A DNA stretch of 60,447 nucleotides, taken from positions 1-60,447 of the forward strand of contig JBEKFZ010000014.1 in the NCBI GenBank assembly GCA_050013075.1, read 5' to 3'. The position numbers were made by a program, and so were the translations under genes. Below are positions 1 through 8,023 of this stretch, piece after piece. The notes below the pieces were generated by a model. That model did not search any database. It worked only from the letters and a program-made list of their open reading frames with translations, and was not told the DNA's origin. Source of the DNA: JBEKIK01 sp050013075. GTDB lineage: Bacteria > Planctomycetota > Planctomycetia > Pirellulales > Thermoguttaceae. Position 1 is the stretch's first letter. Every line of letters starts with the position of its first letter.

Positions 1-1
1 G

Positions 2-829
2 CTCGTGCGAGTGCAACACCATCACGCCCACGCCGCCGCCGCCATGGCCGAACACAATCTGGACGGGCCGGTGCTCGCCCTGGCATGGGACGGCACGGGC
101 TACGGCGGCGACGGAAGCATTTGGGGCGGCGAAGCCCTGCGCTGCGAAGGGGCGGAATTCTCGCGTGCCGCGCATTTGCGCACTTTTTCCCTGCCCGGCG
201 GAGATAAAGCCATGCACGAACCCCGCCGTTCGGCCGTGGGACTGCTGCACGAAATTCTCGGCCAAGAGGCCGGGCGATTCGCCGCCGTCTGGTTCAAACC
301 CGGCGAATCGGCCGCATTGATGCAAATGTTGGCTCAAGGAATAAACTCTCCGCGCACCAGCGGCATGGGCCGGCTTTTCGATGCCGTTGCCGCACTGTGC
401 GGACTGCGGACGATTGTAAGTTTTGAAGGTCAAGCGGCCATGGCCCTGGAATTCGCCGCCGATAAGGGCGAACCGTCGGCATACCCGATCCCTTTGCATT
501 GCGATGAAAATCAGGTCCTAATCGCCGATTGGGAACCGATGCTTCGCGTGATACTCGCCGATCTGGTAAGAAAACTGCCCATCGGCATAATAAGCGCCCG
601 ATTCCACAACGCCTTGGCCGAAATGGCCCTGGACATCGCGCAACGGGTAAAATTAGATAAAGTCGTGCTCACCGGCGGGTGTTTCCAAAACGCCTTGTTG
701 ACCGAACGGGTGTACAATCGGTTGCACACGGCAGGCTTTTCAGTGTATCTTCATAAGGAGGTCCCCCCAGGCGACGGCGGCATCGCCCTGGGACAAATTT
801 ACGTGGCCGCGTTGTTAAATAGGGGCTAG
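2..829 (+). CDS. hypF: HypF C-terminal part (carbamoyltransferase), truncated by window edge
   Basis: HypF makes the cyanide ligand precursor for [NiFe] hydrogenase by transferring a carbamoyl group from carbamoyl phosphate to the HypE C-terminal cysteine. About 275 residues are visible and the frame runs off the left edge, whereas a full HypF has about 750. The visible part is the Kae1/YrdC-linked carbamoyltransferase domain: the metal-binding VQHHHAHAA motif lies at the very start, followed by DGTGYGGDGSIWGGE, GMGRLFDAVAAL, LTGGCFQN and a C-terminal PGDGGIALGQ. The acylphosphatase, zinc-finger and YrdC domains must lie upstream. hypC, hypD and hypE follow on the same strand, which supports the call. 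The stop is TAG at 827-829. Confidence 0.95.
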   Translation, partial: LVRVQHHHAHAAAAMAEHNLDGPVLALAWDGTGYGGDGSIWGGEALRCEGAEFSRAAHLRTFSLPGGDKAMHEPRRSAVGLLHEILGQEAGRFAAVWFKPGESAALMQMLAQGINSPRTSGMGRLFDAVAALCGLRTIVSFEGQAAMALEFAADKGEPSAYPIPLHCDENQVLIADWEPMLRVILADLVRKLPIGIISARFHNALAEMALDIAQRVKLDKVVLTGGCFQNALLTERVYNRLHTAGFSVYLHKEVPPGDGGIALGQIYVAALLNRG

Positions 830-923
830 GGAATAGGGGATAGGAAATAGTTTAGCCGCGACCGGGCACCAACCGAAGGTTGGTCGGGGAGCGCGGTCGG
901 GAAGTATTCGAGGTAATCATCTT

Positions 924-1247
924 ATGTGTCTTGGCGTGCCTGGAAAACTGGTCGAAATTTATCCGCAAGCCGACTTGGAATTGCCCAAGGGCAAGGTCGA
1001 ATTCGGCGGCATTTATAAAGATATATGTCTGGCCTATACGCCCGAGGCCCGAGTGGGCGATTATGTTTTAGTCCACGTGGGGTTTGCCATCAGCCGCATC
1101 GACCAGGCCGAAGCCGAAGAGATTTTTTCGTACCTCAATGAGATTGGAGAGATCGAGGAAAACGAGGAAGAGGTTGGAGAGCAGAGTTCGGGGCAAAATG
1201 ACGAAGGTCGAATTACGAATGACAAAAGAATAGCAAAGCACGAATGA
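924..1247 (+). CDS. hypC: HypC, hydrogenase maturation chaperone with repeat-derived tail
   Basis: HypC is a small chaperone that binds HypD and carries the iron centre to the hydrogenase large subunit precursor. The protein starts MCLGVPGK, with the essential Cys2, and has the usual small beta-barrel pattern (KVEFGG, VGDYVLVHVGFAIS, AEEIFSYL). It has 107 residues against the usual 75-85. The extra C-terminal part, after about residue 85, is encoded by DNA resembling the 'aatgacgaattacgaatgacg' filler found in gaps elsewhere (for example 37680-37780). A GAGGT stretch about 9 nt before the ATG can serve as ribosome binding site. It lies between hypF and hypD in one direction. Confidence 0.93.
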   Translation: MCLGVPGKLVEIYPQADLELPKGKVEFGGIYKDICLAYTPEARVGDYVLVHVGFAISRIDQAEAEEIFSYLNEIGEIEENEEEVGEQSSGQNDEGRITNDKRIAKHE

Positions 1248-1264
1248 CGAATTTGGTCAGGCAA

Positions 1265-1284
1265 GTGGGCAATAAATTGCCCAC
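1265..1284. repeat. GTGGGCAATAAATTGCCCAC palindrome
   Basis: A perfect 20-bp palindrome in the short gap between hypC and hypD. The same palindrome forms the core of the five-unit tandem array at 26336-26515. It is followed by a CCCCTGA-type short tandem repeat (about 1289-1318) that runs up to the hypD start codon. Confidence 0.85.
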
Positions 1285-1319
1285 CCCTGCCCCCTGATCC
1301 CTGACCCCTGACCCCTGAT

Positions 1320-2408
1320 ATGAAATACATCGACGAATACCGCAATCCACGGCAGGCGAAACAATTGGCCGATGCCATTGCCGCGGCCGTTACGCGATCG
1401 TGGAATATCATGGAAGTCTGCGGCGGGCAAACGCACGCCATTATCCGCTTTGGGCTGGATGAACTTTTACCGCGGCAGATCACGTTGATCCACGGCCCGG
1501 GCTGCCCGGTGTGCGTCACGCCCGTGGAGATCCTTGACAAGGCCATCGCCATTGCCTCGCTACCGGGAGTGATTTTCTGCTCTTTCGGCGACATGCTCCG
1601 CGTGCCCGGCTCGCAAAAAGACCTGTTCACGGTAAAAAGCGAAGGCGGCGACGTGCGCGTGGTCTATTCGCCGCTGGACGCGGTTGCCCTGGCCCAAAAA
1701 CACGCCGACCGCGAAGTGGTGTTTTTTGCCGTGGGCTTTGAAACCACGGCCCCGGCCAACGCCATGGCGGTTGTGCAGGCGGCACGGCTGGGGCTTGCGA
1801 ATTTTTCCCTGCTTGTTTCGCACGTGCTGGTGCCGCCGGCCATGCGGGCCGTGCTCTCTTCGCCCGGCAATCGGGTTCAGGCCTTTATTGCCGCCGGACA
1901 CGTGTGTACCATAACCGGCATCGAGGAATATCGCCCTTTGGCCGCGGAGTTCCGCGTGCCCATCGTGATTGCCGGCTTTGAACCGCTGGATATTTTGCAG
2001 GGCGTATTGATGTGCGTGCGCCAGCTCGAAACCGGCCGCTGCGAGGTGGAAAATCAATACGCCCGATCGGTCCGGCCCCAGGGCAACGTTTCGGCCAGGC
2101 GGCAAATGGAGGAAGTATTCCAAATTGTGCCGCGAAAGTGGCGGGGCATGGGCGAGATTCCCTCCAGCGGCTTAGCCTTGCGCGAGGCATTTGCGGCGTT
2201 TGATGCCGAGCGCCGCTTCGGAGTATCGGATATAACCGCCGAGGAGTCCGGCGAGTGCATTGCCGGCGAGGTGCTGCAAGGGCGGAAAAAACCGCCCGAC
2301 TGCCCGGCCTTCGGCATACGCTGCACGCCCGATTGGCCGCTGGGGGCCCCGATGGTATCGGCCGAAGGGGCCTGCGCGGCGTATTATCGCTACCGGAGAA
2401 ACGTGTGA
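1320..2408 (+). CDS. hypD: HypD, hydrogenase Fe(CN)2CO assembly scaffold
   Basis: HypD is the iron-sulfur scaffold on which the Fe(CN)2CO unit is assembled, working with HypC and HypE. The 362-residue length is normal. Family motifs are intact: CGGQTH with Cys34, GPGCPVC with Cys62 and Cys65, the GFETT motif, AAGHVCTI, and a C-terminal cysteine group (SGECIAGEV, PPDCPAF, IRCTPDWPLG, EGACAAYY) that binds the [4Fe-4S] cluster. The ATG at 1320 directly follows a CCCCTGA tandem repeat, so no clear Shine-Dalgarno site is visible. Fifth and later conserved cysteines are all present, and no damage is seen. Confidence 0.96.
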   Translation: MKYIDEYRNPRQAKQLADAIAAAVTRSWNIMEVCGGQTHAIIRFGLDELLPRQITLIHGPGCPVCVTPVEILDKAIAIASLPGVIFCSFGDMLRVPGSQKDLFTVKSEGGDVRVVYSPLDAVALAQKHADREVVFFAVGFETTAPANAMAVVQAARLGLANFSLLVSHVLVPPAMRAVLSSPGNRVQAFIAAGHVCTITGIEEYRPLAAEFRVPIVIAGFEPLDILQGVLMCVRQLETGRCEVENQYARSVRPQGNVSARRQMEEVFQIVPRKWRGMGEIPSSGLALREAFAAFDAERRFGVSDITAEESGECIAGEVLQGRKKPPDCPAFGIRCTPDWPLGAPMVSAEGACAAYYRYRRNV

Positions 2409-2471
2409 AATAATATATTCAAACCGGCGGGTGTTACCCGCCGGCTAATGTATAGATAAAAATTACACTCT

Positions 2472-3665
2472 ATGAACGACGAATTCCAGTTGCAGTGCCC
2501 GGTTCCGCTTCGCGATCACCCCACGGTGCAAATGGCTCACGGCGGAGGCGGGCGTTTCATGCGCCAGTTGATCGAGTCGATGTTCCTGCCCGCGTTCGCC
2601 GAGTTTATTGAATCTCATGAAAATAATATCGTAGAAAAATCAGAGCCGGGGCGTGTCGCCCCGGCATTTCCGGGCCGACACGCCCCGGCTCTGATGGAAA
2701 AACACGACATTCATAACCTGAGATTCAATAACTCCGGCACTTGTGCCGGGAGTAAAACGCCCGCGCACGATAGCGCGGTAATCGAGATCGGCGGGGTACG
2801 ATTGGCGTTTACCACCGATACCTTCGTCGTTAGTCCCATGTTTTTTCCCGGCGGCGATATCGGCAAGCTGGCCGTGTACGGCACGGTCAACGATCTGGCT
2901 ATGGCCGGGGCGAAACCGCTTTATCTCAGCGCCGGCTTCGTGCTGGAAGAAGGGCTTGCGATGGAAACTCTGCGCCGGGTGGTGGCGTCGATGGCCGCCG
3001 CCGCGCGGGAAGTGGGCGTGCGGATCGTAACCGGCGACACCAAAGTGGTCGATCGCGGCAAAGCGGACGGCATCTTCATCAACACCGCCGGCATCGGGCT
3101 TGTGCCGCGCGACGTTGACATCTCTCCCGCCCGGGTTGAGCCTGGCGATGTTATAATTTCAAGCGGCGATATCGGCCGGCACGGCATGGCCGTAATGTCC
3201 GTGCGCGAAGGATTGGGATTCGAGGGAAATTTGCAGAGCGATTGCGCTTCGCTGGCCGGGCTGGTCGAAGCGATGCTTGCCGCCGAGCGTGAAATTCACT
3301 GCCTGCGCGACCTGACTCGCGGCGGATTAGCGGCGGCGTTAAACGAAATCGCAGCCGACGCCGCGGTGGGCATCGAGTTGGACGAGTCGGCCATAGCAGT
3401 CTCCGATCCGGTCGCCGGCGCTTGCGAAATTCTGGGGATCGACCCTTTATATGTAGCCAACGAAGGCCGATTGGCGGCATTTGTTTCGCCGAGTGCCGCC
3501 GATAAAATGCTCGATGTCATGCGTAAGCATCCGGGCGCGCACGGCCCGGCCATTATCGGCAAGGTCACGCGGGAACATGCCGGCACGGTGGTATTACGCG
3601 GCCTGCTGGGCGGCGGACGAATACTCGACATGCTTTCCGGCGAACAATTGCCCAGGATATGCTGA
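2472..3665 (+). CDS. hypE: HypE, carbamoyl dehydratase, with in-frame repeat insertion
   Basis: HypE carries the carbamoyl group on its C-terminal cysteine and dehydrates it with ATP to thiocyanate, the source of hydrogenase cyanide ligands. The protein ends LPRIC, with the required terminal Cys. AHGGGGRFM, FTTDTFVVSPMFFPGGD, GTVNDLAMAG, VTGDTKVVDRG and DLTRGGLAAALNE are all family motifs. It has 397 residues against about 330-350 normally. The excess lies at residues 46-86, exactly where a 123-bp palindromic element (2607-2729) sits in frame, followed by a second small hairpin (2731-2753). The ATP-binding core and the tail are untouched, so the enzyme may still work if the insert loops out near the N-terminal domain. 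Confidence 0.95.
   Translation: MNDEFQLQCPVPLRDHPTVQMAHGGGGRFMRQLIESMFLPAFAEFIESHENNIVEKSEPGRVAPAFPGRHAPALMEKHDIHNLRFNNSGTCAGSKTPAHDSAVIEIGGVRLAFTTDTFVVSPMFFPGGDIGKLAVYGTVNDLAMAGAKPLYLSAGFVLEEGLAMETLRRVVASMAAAAREVGVRIVTGDTKVVDRGKADGIFINTAGIGLVPRDVDISPARVEPGDVIISSGDIGRHGMAVMSVREGLGFEGNLQSDCASLAGLVEAMLAAEREIHCLRDLTRGGLAAALNEIAADAAVGIELDESAIAVSDPVAGACEILGIDPLYVANEGRLAAFVSPSAADKMLDVMRKHPGAHGPAIIGKVTREHAGTVVLRGLLGGGRILDMLSGEQLPRIC
2608..2728 (-). repeat. Palindromic element family R1, copy A (inside hypE)
   Basis: 121 bp with inverted ends TTGAATCTCA and TGAGATTCAA, flanked by TA on both sides (2606-2607 and 2729-2730). The core is two GC-rich hairpins (CCGGGGCGTGTCGCCCCGG type, then CCGGGCCGACACGCCCCGG type) in reverse orientation relative to copies B-E. 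Element plus one TA is 123 bp, or 41 codons, so the hypE frame is kept. Confidence 0.9.
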
Positions 3666-3671
3666 TATTTA

Positions 3672-3794
3672 TTGAATCTCAGGTAATGTATGTTGCATTT
3701 TCCCATCGGAGCCGGGCCGTGTCGGCCCGGAATTACCGGGGCGACACGCCCCGGCTCTGATTATTTTCCACGTAATTATTTATCCGAGATTCAA
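3672..3794 (+). repeat. Palindromic element family R1, copy B (after hypE)
   Basis: 123 bp with ends TTGAATCTCAGG and CCGAGATTCAA, flanked by TA (3670-3671, 3795-3796), six bases after the hypE stop codon. The same A change occurs in both terminal arms, as in copy A. It is followed by a CCCCCGGTGAACACATCGGG hairpin and an AACCGCAAGCGGTT palindrome (3831-3847). Confidence 0.9.
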
Positions 3795-3862
3795 TAGCCC
3801 CCGGTGAACACATCGGGGGTTGTGCATTGCGAAACCGCAAGCGGTTTGCTTGGAAAAAGTTT

Positions 3863-4261
3863 ATGGATGAACCGCGCGAAGAACCCGACGGCGAGGAAAA
3901 CCCGGAGGAGGGCTATGCCGTGGCGCCATTGCCTCCGGCAAAAGAATATTCTCCGCCGATGCTGGCGAGGATATATTTTCGGATTTCAGCTTACGATTTT
4001 CCCCGCAAAAAACCGTTCCAATATACGCTCGCCGATATGTTTACATTGACCACTGCCGTGGCCGTGTTTTTGAGCATATTTTTGAGCATTCTGAAATTTA
4101 TCCCACTTAAAACTATCGCGGGAGCGAGCGGTTTAGGGGCGCTGTTGAGTTTTATCCTCTTGGTCTTCTGGACGCCGGAGCGGCCGCTTATCCGCATCGG
4201 CTGGTGGGTGTTGTTCGCAGTTTATCTGTTGACGTGTATCGGAGCAATAATTTTCACGTAG
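3863..4261 (+). CDS. Small membrane protein of unknown function
   Basis: A 132-residue protein with no recognised family. The N-terminal 45 residues are acidic and proline-rich (EEPDGEENPEEG, APLPPAKEY) and look cytoplasmic. Three hydrophobic stretches follow at about residues 60-80, 88-104 and 112-131 (FTLTTAVAVFLSIFLSILKF, GLGALLSFILLVF, IGWWVLFAVYLLTCIGAIIF), so it is probably an inner membrane protein. A TTG start 36 nt upstream falls inside a repeat palindrome, so the ATG at 3863 is preferred. No strong ribosome binding site is visible. Its 3' end overlaps the convergent gene at 4133-4411 by 129 nt. The hydrophobicity pattern supports a real protein, but function cannot be inferred. Confidence 0.6.
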   Translation: MDEPREEPDGEENPEEGYAVAPLPPAKEYSPPMLARIYFRISAYDFPRKKPFQYTLADMFTLTTAVAVFLSIFLSILKFIPLKTIAGASGLGALLSFILLVFWTPERPLIRIGWWVLFAVYLLTCIGAIIFT

Positions 4262-4411
4262 TAAATTCTCTTGAGCAATCCCGCACGTCTCACAGGAGTC
4301 GCAGAAAGGCCTTCGTTTCCACGGCCCAATGCGAAACAGCCGCATGACGATATAAATCGCCGCTGCCGCAATGACCACTACGGCTGCAATATCTTGCCAG
4401 GAGAAAGTCAT
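4133..4411 (-). CDS. FeoB-associated Cys-rich membrane protein
   Basis: The start codon overlaps the feoB stop in an ATGA arrangement (ATG at 4411-4409, TGA at 4410-4408), which indicates translational coupling. The 92-residue product has one N-terminal membrane segment (residues 7-23, DIAAVVVIAAAAIYIVM) followed by a CDSCETC cysteine cluster at about 37-43. That layout matches the FeoB-associated Cys-rich family found next to feoB in many bacteria, thought to assist ferrous iron transport or bind iron. The C-terminal 40 residues are charged and low in complexity. They overlap the convergent gene at 3863-4261, so the native end might be shorter than the open frame. Confidence 0.72.
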   Translation of the reverse strand: MTFSWQDIAAVVVIAAAAIYIVMRLFRIGPWKRRPFCDSCETCGIAQENLLRENYCSDTRQQINCEQHPPADADKRPLRRPEDQEDKTQQRP

Positions 4412-6648
4412 ATCCTCATCCCTATTTGATAGGTTATCAACGCGCCTATGTAGGCCAGCGCTGTCATATAGGCGAAGACGAAGGCCGGCCAGCGCCAAGA
4501 GTTCGTTTCGCGGCGGATGACGGCCAGCGTAGGCGCGCATTGAACGCAAAGGGCGAAAAACACCATGATCGACAACGCCACCGGGATATTATAGACCGGC
4601 TTGTCGGTCCCCTCCCAAGTAACGGCGCGGAGCCGGGTTTGCAGGGCGGTGTAATCGGCGTCCGACTTAAGGTCCGCATTGCCGCCCAGGTTGTACATCA
4701 CGCCCAACGTGGCCACGACGATTTCTCGCGCCGGCAGCGAGGCCATCACCGCGCAGCCGATCCGCCAATCCCAGCCCAGTGGTTTTACCGCCGGCTCGAT
4801 AAAGCGGCCCAGGCGGCCCAACAGGCTGTTATGCTGATGTGCGGTCTCAATGTCGCGCTGCAATTGATAAATCCGCGCGGCGGTTTCGGCCTTTAGCGGA
4901 TCCCCTGGGTCCATCCGCTCCAATTGGCTTTGAAGTTCCCGACATTCTTTTGCCAGCGGGGCCGCGATTTTGGGATAGTGCGGATAATACAACCCGGCCC
5001 AAACCAGAACCGAGACCGCCATGATCAGCGTGCCCGCGCATCGCAGAAAAACCCATCCTCGCTGCCCGACGCGATATGCCACGGTCCTCAGCGACGGCCA
5101 CTTGTAACCGGGCAGTTCCATGACAAACGGCGGCGGCCGACCCCGCAGCAGGGTCCGTTTCAAGACCATCGCCGTGCCGACGGCCATGACGATTCCCAGA
5201 ACATACAGGCCGGCCAGGGTAAGCCCCTGCAAATTCACCAATCCGTGGAGGAACGACCTCCCTGGAATGAACGCCGCTATCAGCAGGGCATAGATGGGCA
5301 AACGCGCGGAGCACGTCAACAACGGCGAGACCAGAATCGTGGTGAGCCGGTCGCGTTCGTCTTCGATCACCCGCGCGGCCATGATTCCGGGCACGGTGCA
5401 GGCAAACGAGGAGAGCATGGGAATGAACGATTTTCCGCTTAGCCCGATGCGCGACATGGCGCGGTCCATGAGGAACGCCGCCCGGGCCATGTATCCGCAA
5501 TCTTCCAGTATCCCGATGAAAAAGTAGAGGATGAGAATTTGCGGCAGAAAGGCCAGCACTCCGCCCGCGCCGCTAATCACGCCGTCGACCAGCAGGCTTC
5601 GCAACGTCCCTTCGGCCATGCGGCCTTCCACCCAGGCGCCCAACGCTCCGATTGCCGCCTGGATGGCGTCCATGGCCGGATGGGCCCAGACGAAAACCGC
5701 TTGGAACATAAGCAGCATCAGCGCGGCGAAAATCGCCGGCCCGGCTACGCGGTGAGTCAGCACCCGGTCGATGTGGTCGGAATAAGTATGATGATAATGG
5801 CCGGGTTCCGTAACCACGCCGTTTAAGATGCGATGGACCCAGTCGTATCGGGCCGAGGTCTCCACGCCCGGAACGTTGCAGCCCGCCGCCGCCAATCGCC
5901 CGCGCGCCAATTCCAAATACTCTGTCAGATCGATATCCAGATCGGACGAAACCGTGCGATCCAGATATCCGTTCGAATCCAAGAGCAAGCGGCGGGCCAG
6001 AAACGAGGGCATGGGGGTTTTCGTTTCATCCGCGGCGGAAAAAGATTCGCATTTTTCCACCAACCAGGACGTCTCGCGCTCGAAAACTTGGGGAAATATC
6101 GTTTCGCTTGTGCATGGCTTGGCGGCAACGGCGCGGGCAAGGGCGATCTTCAACTCGGCCACGCCCACACGGCGATGGGCTTGGATGCCGACCACCGGAA
6201 TGCCCAATTGTTGCTCAAGCCTGGCGAGATCGATCTCGATGTCCCGGGCATAAACGACATCCAGCATGTTCACTGCCAGAACCGTGGGCAGGCCCAACTC
6301 CAGCACCTGGCTTGTCAGATAAAGATTCCTGGCCAGATTAGCGGCATCGACGATGCAAATGACGGCGTCAATCGGCGGATAATCTTTCTGCCGGCCCAAG
6401 AGCAAATCGACCGCCACCATTTCATCGCGCGAGCGGGGAGCAAGACTGTACAGGCCCGGCAAATCGACCAGTTCGTAACGCACTCCGGCGAATTTCATGG
6501 TTCCGGTCTTCTTTTCCACCGTGGCGCCGGGATAATTGCCGATATGCTGATGTATGCCCGCCAGCGCGCTGAAAAGCGTAGATTTGCCCGTGTTCGGATT
6601 GCCGATCAATGCGACCGTTATAACTGATTTTTCGGCGGCGGTGGACAT
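4408..6648 (-). CDS. feoB: FeoB, ferrous iron transporter with GTPase domain
   Basis: FeoB moves Fe(II) across the inner membrane under control of its N-terminal G domain. The 746 residues show G1 GNPNTGKSTLF at about 16-26, G3 DLPGLYSL, G4 NMLD, then a membrane domain with two Gate-type segments (FLPQILILYFFIGILEDCGY with SFACTVPGIMAARVI, and the later MASLPAREIVVATLGVMYNL). Start ATG at 6648. It lies 19 nt after feoA and overlaps the downstream Cys-rich gene by 4 nt, giving a feoA-feoB-Cys-rich operon. Length and motifs are normal for the family. Confidence 0.96.
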   Translation of the reverse strand: MSTAAEKSVITVALIGNPNTGKSTLFSALAGIHQHIGNYPGATVEKKTGTMKFAGVRYELVDLPGLYSLAPRSRDEMVAVDLLLGRQKDYPPIDAVICIVDAANLARNLYLTSQVLELGLPTVLAVNMLDVVYARDIEIDLARLEQQLGIPVVGIQAHRRVGVAELKIALARAVAAKPCTSETIFPQVFERETSWLVEKCESFSAADETKTPMPSFLARRLLLDSNGYLDRTVSSDLDIDLTEYLELARGRLAAAGCNVPGVETSARYDWVHRILNGVVTEPGHYHHTYSDHIDRVLTHRVAGPAIFAALMLLMFQAVFVWAHPAMDAIQAAIGALGAWVEGRMAEGTLRSLLVDGVISGAGGVLAFLPQILILYFFIGILEDCGYMARAAFLMDRAMSRIGLSGKSFIPMLSSFACTVPGIMAARVIEDERDRLTTILVSPLLTCSARLPIYALLIAAFIPGRSFLHGLVNLQGLTLAGLYVLGIVMAVGTAMVLKRTLLRGRPPPFVMELPGYKWPSLRTVAYRVGQRGWVFLRCAGTLIMAVSVLVWAGLYYPHYPKIAAPLAKECRELQSQLERMDPGDPLKAETAARIYQLQRDIETAHQHNSLLGRLGRFIEPAVKPLGWDWRIGCAVMASLPAREIVVATLGVMYNLGGNADLKSDADYTALQTRLRAVTWEGTDKPVYNIPVALSIMVFFALCVQCAPTLAVIRRETNSWRWPAFVFAYMTALAYIGALITYQIGMRI

Positions 6649-6667
6649 TTAATATGATTAGTGGAAT

Positions 6668-6916
6668 TCATATCGCCTGAATCGGTTCGACCAGGACGTG
6701 CAGCATGTCGTCGGCCCGCAGGCAAATTTTATTGCAGGCCAGACGGATGATGCAAGGATTGCCCGGCCGGAACATCTCGATGCGCATCCCGCCGCGCAAT
6801 CCAATTTCTTCCAGCCGATGTATGTGGTCCGGATCTCCTCGGATACTACGAATAAAGGCGGCTTGTCCGGCGGGCAACTGGTCCAGGGAAATGGTTTTTT
6901 TAACCACGATTATCAA
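6668..6916 (-). CDS. feoA: FeoA, SH3-like ferrous iron transport accessory protein
   Basis: FeoA is a small cytoplasmic SH3-fold protein needed for FeoB function. The 82 residues show the typical order: SLDQLPAGQAAFI, GDPDHIHRLEEIGLRGGMRIEMF, CNKICLRADDMLHVLVEPI. It is first in the operon with feoB. The start is uncertain: TTG at 6916 gives the longest frame, and GTG at 6907 is an alternative that keeps the conserved region. Neither has a clear Shine-Dalgarno site. A perfect palindrome (6947-6966) just upstream may be the operator. Confidence 0.88.
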   Translation of the reverse strand: MIIVVKKTISLDQLPAGQAAFIRSIRGDPDHIHRLEEIGLRGGMRIEMFRPGNPCIIRLACNKICLRADDMLHVLVEPIQAI

Positions 6917-6946
6917 CGGGTATATACATTAGTTGATATCCAAATT

Positions 6947-6966
6947 AAAGATGAAACTTCATCTTT
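6947..6966. promoter_or_regulatory. Candidate operator palindrome upstream of feoA
   Basis: AAAGATGAA-AC-TTCATCTTT is a 9+9 bp inverted repeat with a 2-bp centre, 30-50 bp before the feoA start in an AT-rich stretch. It does not belong to the GC-rich repeat families of this window. Position and symmetry suit a repressor site such as an iron regulator, but the sequence is not a clear Fur or DtxR consensus, so the regulator is unknown. Confidence 0.45.
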
Positions 6967-7135
6967 AGCTATTTTAATGCCGCGTCGGTAATGAAGCAAG
7001 CTCTGAAATACGCCAATAGTATTGCCGATGTTTTTTTACATGCCCCCGGAGCATGACTATCACTACGCTCGGAATGACACCCGGCTGGATGATTCTATAC
7101 GGCTGTTTTTTCGGGCTCGGGAGCCAATTTTGTCA

Positions 7136-8023
7136 TCAGCCCACGGCTTTTGCTTTGCGTTGCGGCAGGACTTCTTCTTCGGCTTCGCGGGGCTGGATTT
7201 TCAGCGTGGCGTTGGGCGGCATGCGGCGCTCGGAAACTATGCCGCGCTTGGTCGTGGAAAGGAATTCGTAAAACAGCGAGGCCGGACCGTATACATACTC
7301 CGTGCGGAGAATTTCCAAGATTTCTTTCCACATCAGGCCGCTGCGATAGATTATGCGATAAGCGTCTTTAAGTTGTTGGATTTTGGCCGGATCGTAGCCG
7401 GAGCGTCGCAACCCGACCTGGTTTAAACCCACAATCAGGCTGCTTATGCCATCGACGGTCACGAATGGAGGCACGTCCTGGGAGACGTGGGCCTGGCCGC
7501 CGACCATAGCCAATGTGCCGATCCGGCAGAATTGATGAACGCCCGCCGCCCCGGACAAGTACGCCCGATCGCCTATGGTAATATGTCCGGCCAGCATCAC
7601 GTTGTTGGTCAGAATCACATTGTTGCCGATATGGCAGTCGTGGGCCACGTGTGCATTGACCATCAGCAGGCAGTTGTCGCCGATAACCGTGGTGCGATGT
7701 TCATCCAAAGCACGGTGGATGGTAACATTCTCGCGGATCGTATTACCCGAGCCTATCAGTACCCTGCCCGGCCTTTCCGGAACGTGTACGTGTTGAGGCA
7801 ACCCGCCCAACACTGCACCGTCGAAGACCTGGTTTCGCGGCCCTAGCGTGGTCCCCTGTTTGATAACCACGTGGTTTTCCAGAATGCAGTCCGGACCGAT
7901 GGTCACATTCGGCTCGATCACGCAATAGGGTCCAATCTTGACATCCGGCCCGATCTCGGCCAAGGGACTGATAACGGCAAGTGGGTGTATGCTCACGGAA
8001 GGCACCTTATCGTTGTTAGACAT
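7136..8023 (-). CDS. lpxA: LpxA, UDP-N-acetylglucosamine acyltransferase
   Basis: LpxA transfers a 3-hydroxyacyl chain from ACP to UDP-GlcNAc, the first step of lipid A synthesis. The 295 residues show hexapeptide repeats that form a left-handed beta helix (VISPLAEIGPDVKIGPYCVI and so on). The catalytic His is the second of MVNAHVAHDC (His128 here, equal to E. coli His125), followed by LAGHITIGD and HQFCRIG. The C-terminal helical domain (PAKIQQLKDAYRIIYRSG, LEILRTEY) is present, with about 30 extra C-terminal residues rich in Glu and Lys. Its presence implies an LPS-type outer membrane. lpxC and fabZ, often linked, are not here. Confidence 0.93.
   Translation of the reverse strand: MSNNDKVPSVSIHPLAVISPLAEIGPDVKIGPYCVIEPNVTIGPDCILENHVVIKQGTTLGPRNQVFDGAVLGGLPQHVHVPERPGRVLIGSGNTIRENVTIHRALDEHRTTVIGDNCLLMVNAHVAHDCHIGNNVILTNNVMLAGHITIGDRAYLSGAAGVHQFCRIGTLAMVGGQAHVSQDVPPFVTVDGISSLIVGLNQVGLRRSGYDPAKIQQLKDAYRIIYRSGLMWKEILEILRTEYVYGPASLFYEFLSTTKRGIVSERRMPPNATLKIQPREAEEEVLPQRKAKAVG

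Noticed and set aside
1..3665. A [NiFe] hydrogenase next to the hyp genes
   Set aside because: No large or small hydrogenase subunit motif was found in the window. The structural genes must lie to the left of the window or elsewhere.
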